A DNA stretch of 5,753 nucleotides from Candidatus Aenigmatarchaeota archaeon (GTDB lineage: Archaea; Aenigmatarchaeota; Aenigmatarchaeia; QMZP01), in the NCBI GenBank assembly GCA_016202725.1, contig JACQOD010000032.1:1-5753 (forward strand). The letters are read 5' to 3'. Shown here piece after piece: positions 4,599 to 5,753 of this stretch. The notes under the pieces were generated by a model. That model did not search any database. It saw only the letters and a program-made list of their open reading frames with translations, and was not told where the DNA came from. A program made the translations under genes and the position numbers. How positions within the stretch are numbered: the first letter of the stretch is position 1; each line of letters starts with the position of its first letter.

Positions 4599-5648
4599 AT
4601 GAGTGTGAAACAAATAACAAACGCTAGAAACATACGTAAGATATTTGGTTCTCTGAATGAAGCTCAACGGAGATGGTATGTAGCGAAAGAAGCGATTGCA
4701 TACGGACGTGGCGGTGTCAAAGCGTTGCATGAAACAACAGGCATGTCACGCGCCACTATCATCAAAGGCAAGAAAGAATTAAAAGAACAGAAGCAATTAG
4801 GGCATCAAGGAAGAATTCGTAAAAGAGGTGGCGGTCGGAAAAAAGTCAAAGACATTAATCCTCGTATGGTCAAGGAACTCGAAAAGATGATGGAGGAACA
4901 CACTGCTGGCGACCCGATGAGCACATTGAAATGGACATACAAATCAAGCTACAAACTTGCCGGTGAACTAATGATTAAAGGACATCATACGTCTAAATCC
5001 ACTGTGGGACGTATACTGAAAGAACAGGGCTATTCACTCCAAGCCAACAAAAAGAACAAAGAAGGTGAGGCCCCGCCAGAACGCGATGCACAATTTCATT
5101 ATATCAATGAACAGACGAAAAAATTCCTGCGACGTAGGCAACCTGTGATATCCGTCGACACGAAGAAAAAAGAGCTCATTGGACGCTTCAAGAACGCCGG
5201 AAAACGATGGCAGAAGAAAGGACAGCCAGAAGAAGTGAATGTGTACGATTTCCCTACTCTTGCCACAGGTAAAGCTGTCCCATACGGCGCGTACGATATC
5301 GCACTCAACAAAGGTTTCGTGAATATCGGCATCAGTAGCGATACAGCTGAATTTGCAGTTGAAAGCATCAGGCAATGGTGGAAACAACTAGGAAAGAAAC
5401 ACTACCCAAAAGCAAAGGAATTGCTTATATGCGCAGACGCCGGAGGTAGTAATGGATATAGAAACAGAGGCTGGAAATATTTTCTCAACAAGTTAGCAAA
5501 AGAAACAGGATTCAAAATAACTGTTCTCCATTTCCCTCCTGCGACAAGCAAGTGGAACAAAATTGAACATCGTCTCTTTTCATTCATCAGCATGAACTGG
5601 AAAGGAAAGCCGCTGATAAATTATCAGGTTGTAATAACTGAAGTTTGA
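4599..5648 (+). CDS. ISAzo13-family DDE transposase, C-terminally truncated (349 aa)
   Basis: This is a DDE-type transposase that would cut and join the ends of its insertion sequence. The N-terminus LNEAQRRWYVAKEAIAYGRG (19-38) and the helix-turn-helix region GGVKALHETTGMSRATI (38-54) are typical of ISAzo13. The catalytic acids are visible: D187 in VISVDTKKKELIG, D280 in LICADAGGSNG and E323 in SKWNKIEHRLFSFIS. The block between, with YDFPTLATGKAVPYGAYD, also fits. After PLINYQVV (338-345) the chain ends as ITEV and stop, whereas family members as I know them run some 50-70 residues further. None of the three plus-strand frames after 5640 continues the family sequence, so a simple frameshift does not explain the loss. 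The gene is much more AT-rich than the left two thirds of the window. It is probably inactive or needs help from another copy. Confidence 0.92.
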   Translation: MSVKQITNARNIRKIFGSLNEAQRRWYVAKEAIAYGRGGVKALHETTGMSRATIIKGKKELKEQKQLGHQGRIRKRGGGRKKVKDINPRMVKELEKMMEEHTAGDPMSTLKWTYKSSYKLAGELMIKGHHTSKSTVGRILKEQGYSLQANKKNKEGEAPPERDAQFHYINEQTKKFLRRRQPVISVDTKKKELIGRFKNAGKRWQKKGQPEEVNVYDFPTLATGKAVPYGAYDIALNKGFVNIGISSDTAEFAVESIRQWWKQLGKKHYPKAKELLICADAGGSNGYRNRGWKYFLNKLAKETGFKITVLHFPPATSKWNKIEHRLFSFISMNWKGKPLINYQVVITEV

Positions 5649-5753
5649 CGGTTTATATACCCTTCTTATACCTTTGCGTTAAGCAGAAATTCCAGCGCCG
5701 CAAATACTGTTATTCATGATACCCGTGAGTGAACCGTTGTCATGGATAACCGA
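5649..5753. other. Sequence right of the truncated transposase: strong TATA-like box, no identified gene
   Basis: TTTATATA at 5652-5659 looks like a good archaeal TATA box. Transcription from it would begin around 5683-5687, yet no tRNA or recognisable RNA starts there. An ATG at 5716 opens a frame (MIPVSEPLSWIT) that runs out of the window; it has no clear ribosome-binding site. The region may be the start of a neighbouring gene or a fragment joined to the insertion sequence. Confidence 0.35.

Larger units (their letters stand above)
4541..5663 (+). mobile_element. ISAzo13-family insertion sequence, apparently 3'-truncated; ends approximate
   Basis: The AT-rich segment carrying the transposase marks a mobile element. 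Its left end must lie between the metalloprotease start (4524) and the transposase start (4599). A loose match exists between GGGGTTTAAAGGC at 4541 and the reverse complement of 5651-5664 (AAGGGTATATAAAC). These could be imperfect terminal repeats, but the resemblance is weak. No target-site duplication was found. The span is shorter than I would expect for the family, in keeping with the shortened transposase. Confidence 0.4.

Noticed and set aside
5034..5593. Minus-strand readings inside the transposase gene
   Set aside because: Hydrophobic shadows of the AT-richer transposase gene with no family match.

Overview
The window looks like a piece of a GC-rich euryarchaeal chromosome. The evidence is an FtsZ resembling archaeal FtsZ1, an archaemetzincin, a soluble archaeal-type diadenylate cyclase, and AT-rich TATA-like boxes 20-25 nt upstream of several start codons (the spacing expected for leaderless archaeal transcripts). 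Genes inside operons instead carry strong GGAGG ribosome-binding sites. A methanogen or Thermoplasmatota-type lineage would fit, but the sequence does not fix the taxon.

Left part, positions 1-3156, minus strand: four recognisable genes run in one direction. In transcription order they are a c-di-AMP synthase (DAC domain, 3156-2413), ftsZ (2396-1368, only 16 nt downstream), a two-CBS-domain protein (1230-799) and a Kef/NapA-type cation/proton antiporter that leaves the window at base 1. A GC-rich hairpin holds the ribosome-binding site of the CBS gene in its loop, and a possible 23-codon leader ORF ends on that gene's start codon through an ATGA overlap. A nucleotide second-messenger synthase, a cell-division GTPase, a nucleotide-sensing domain and an ion antiporter in one array suggest a c-di-AMP-linked osmotic/division module. 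That link is inference.

Middle, 3157-3837: a short divergent promoter region separates the cyclase gene from a small ribbon-helix-helix DNA-binding protein (3241-3456, plus strand). About 380 nt without a confident gene follow. They hold several short palindromes, a 10-bp inverted repeat and one ribosome-binding-site-preceded small ORF of doubtful status.

Right part, 3838-5753: an archaemetzincin-like metalloprotease on the minus strand (4524-3838) has its zinc motif split by about 21 extra residues. Next to it, on the plus strand, is an AT-richer ISAzo13-family DDE transposase (4599-5648) that keeps its catalytic D, D and E but stops short of the usual C-terminus. The last 105 nt hold a strong TATA-like box but no identifiable gene.
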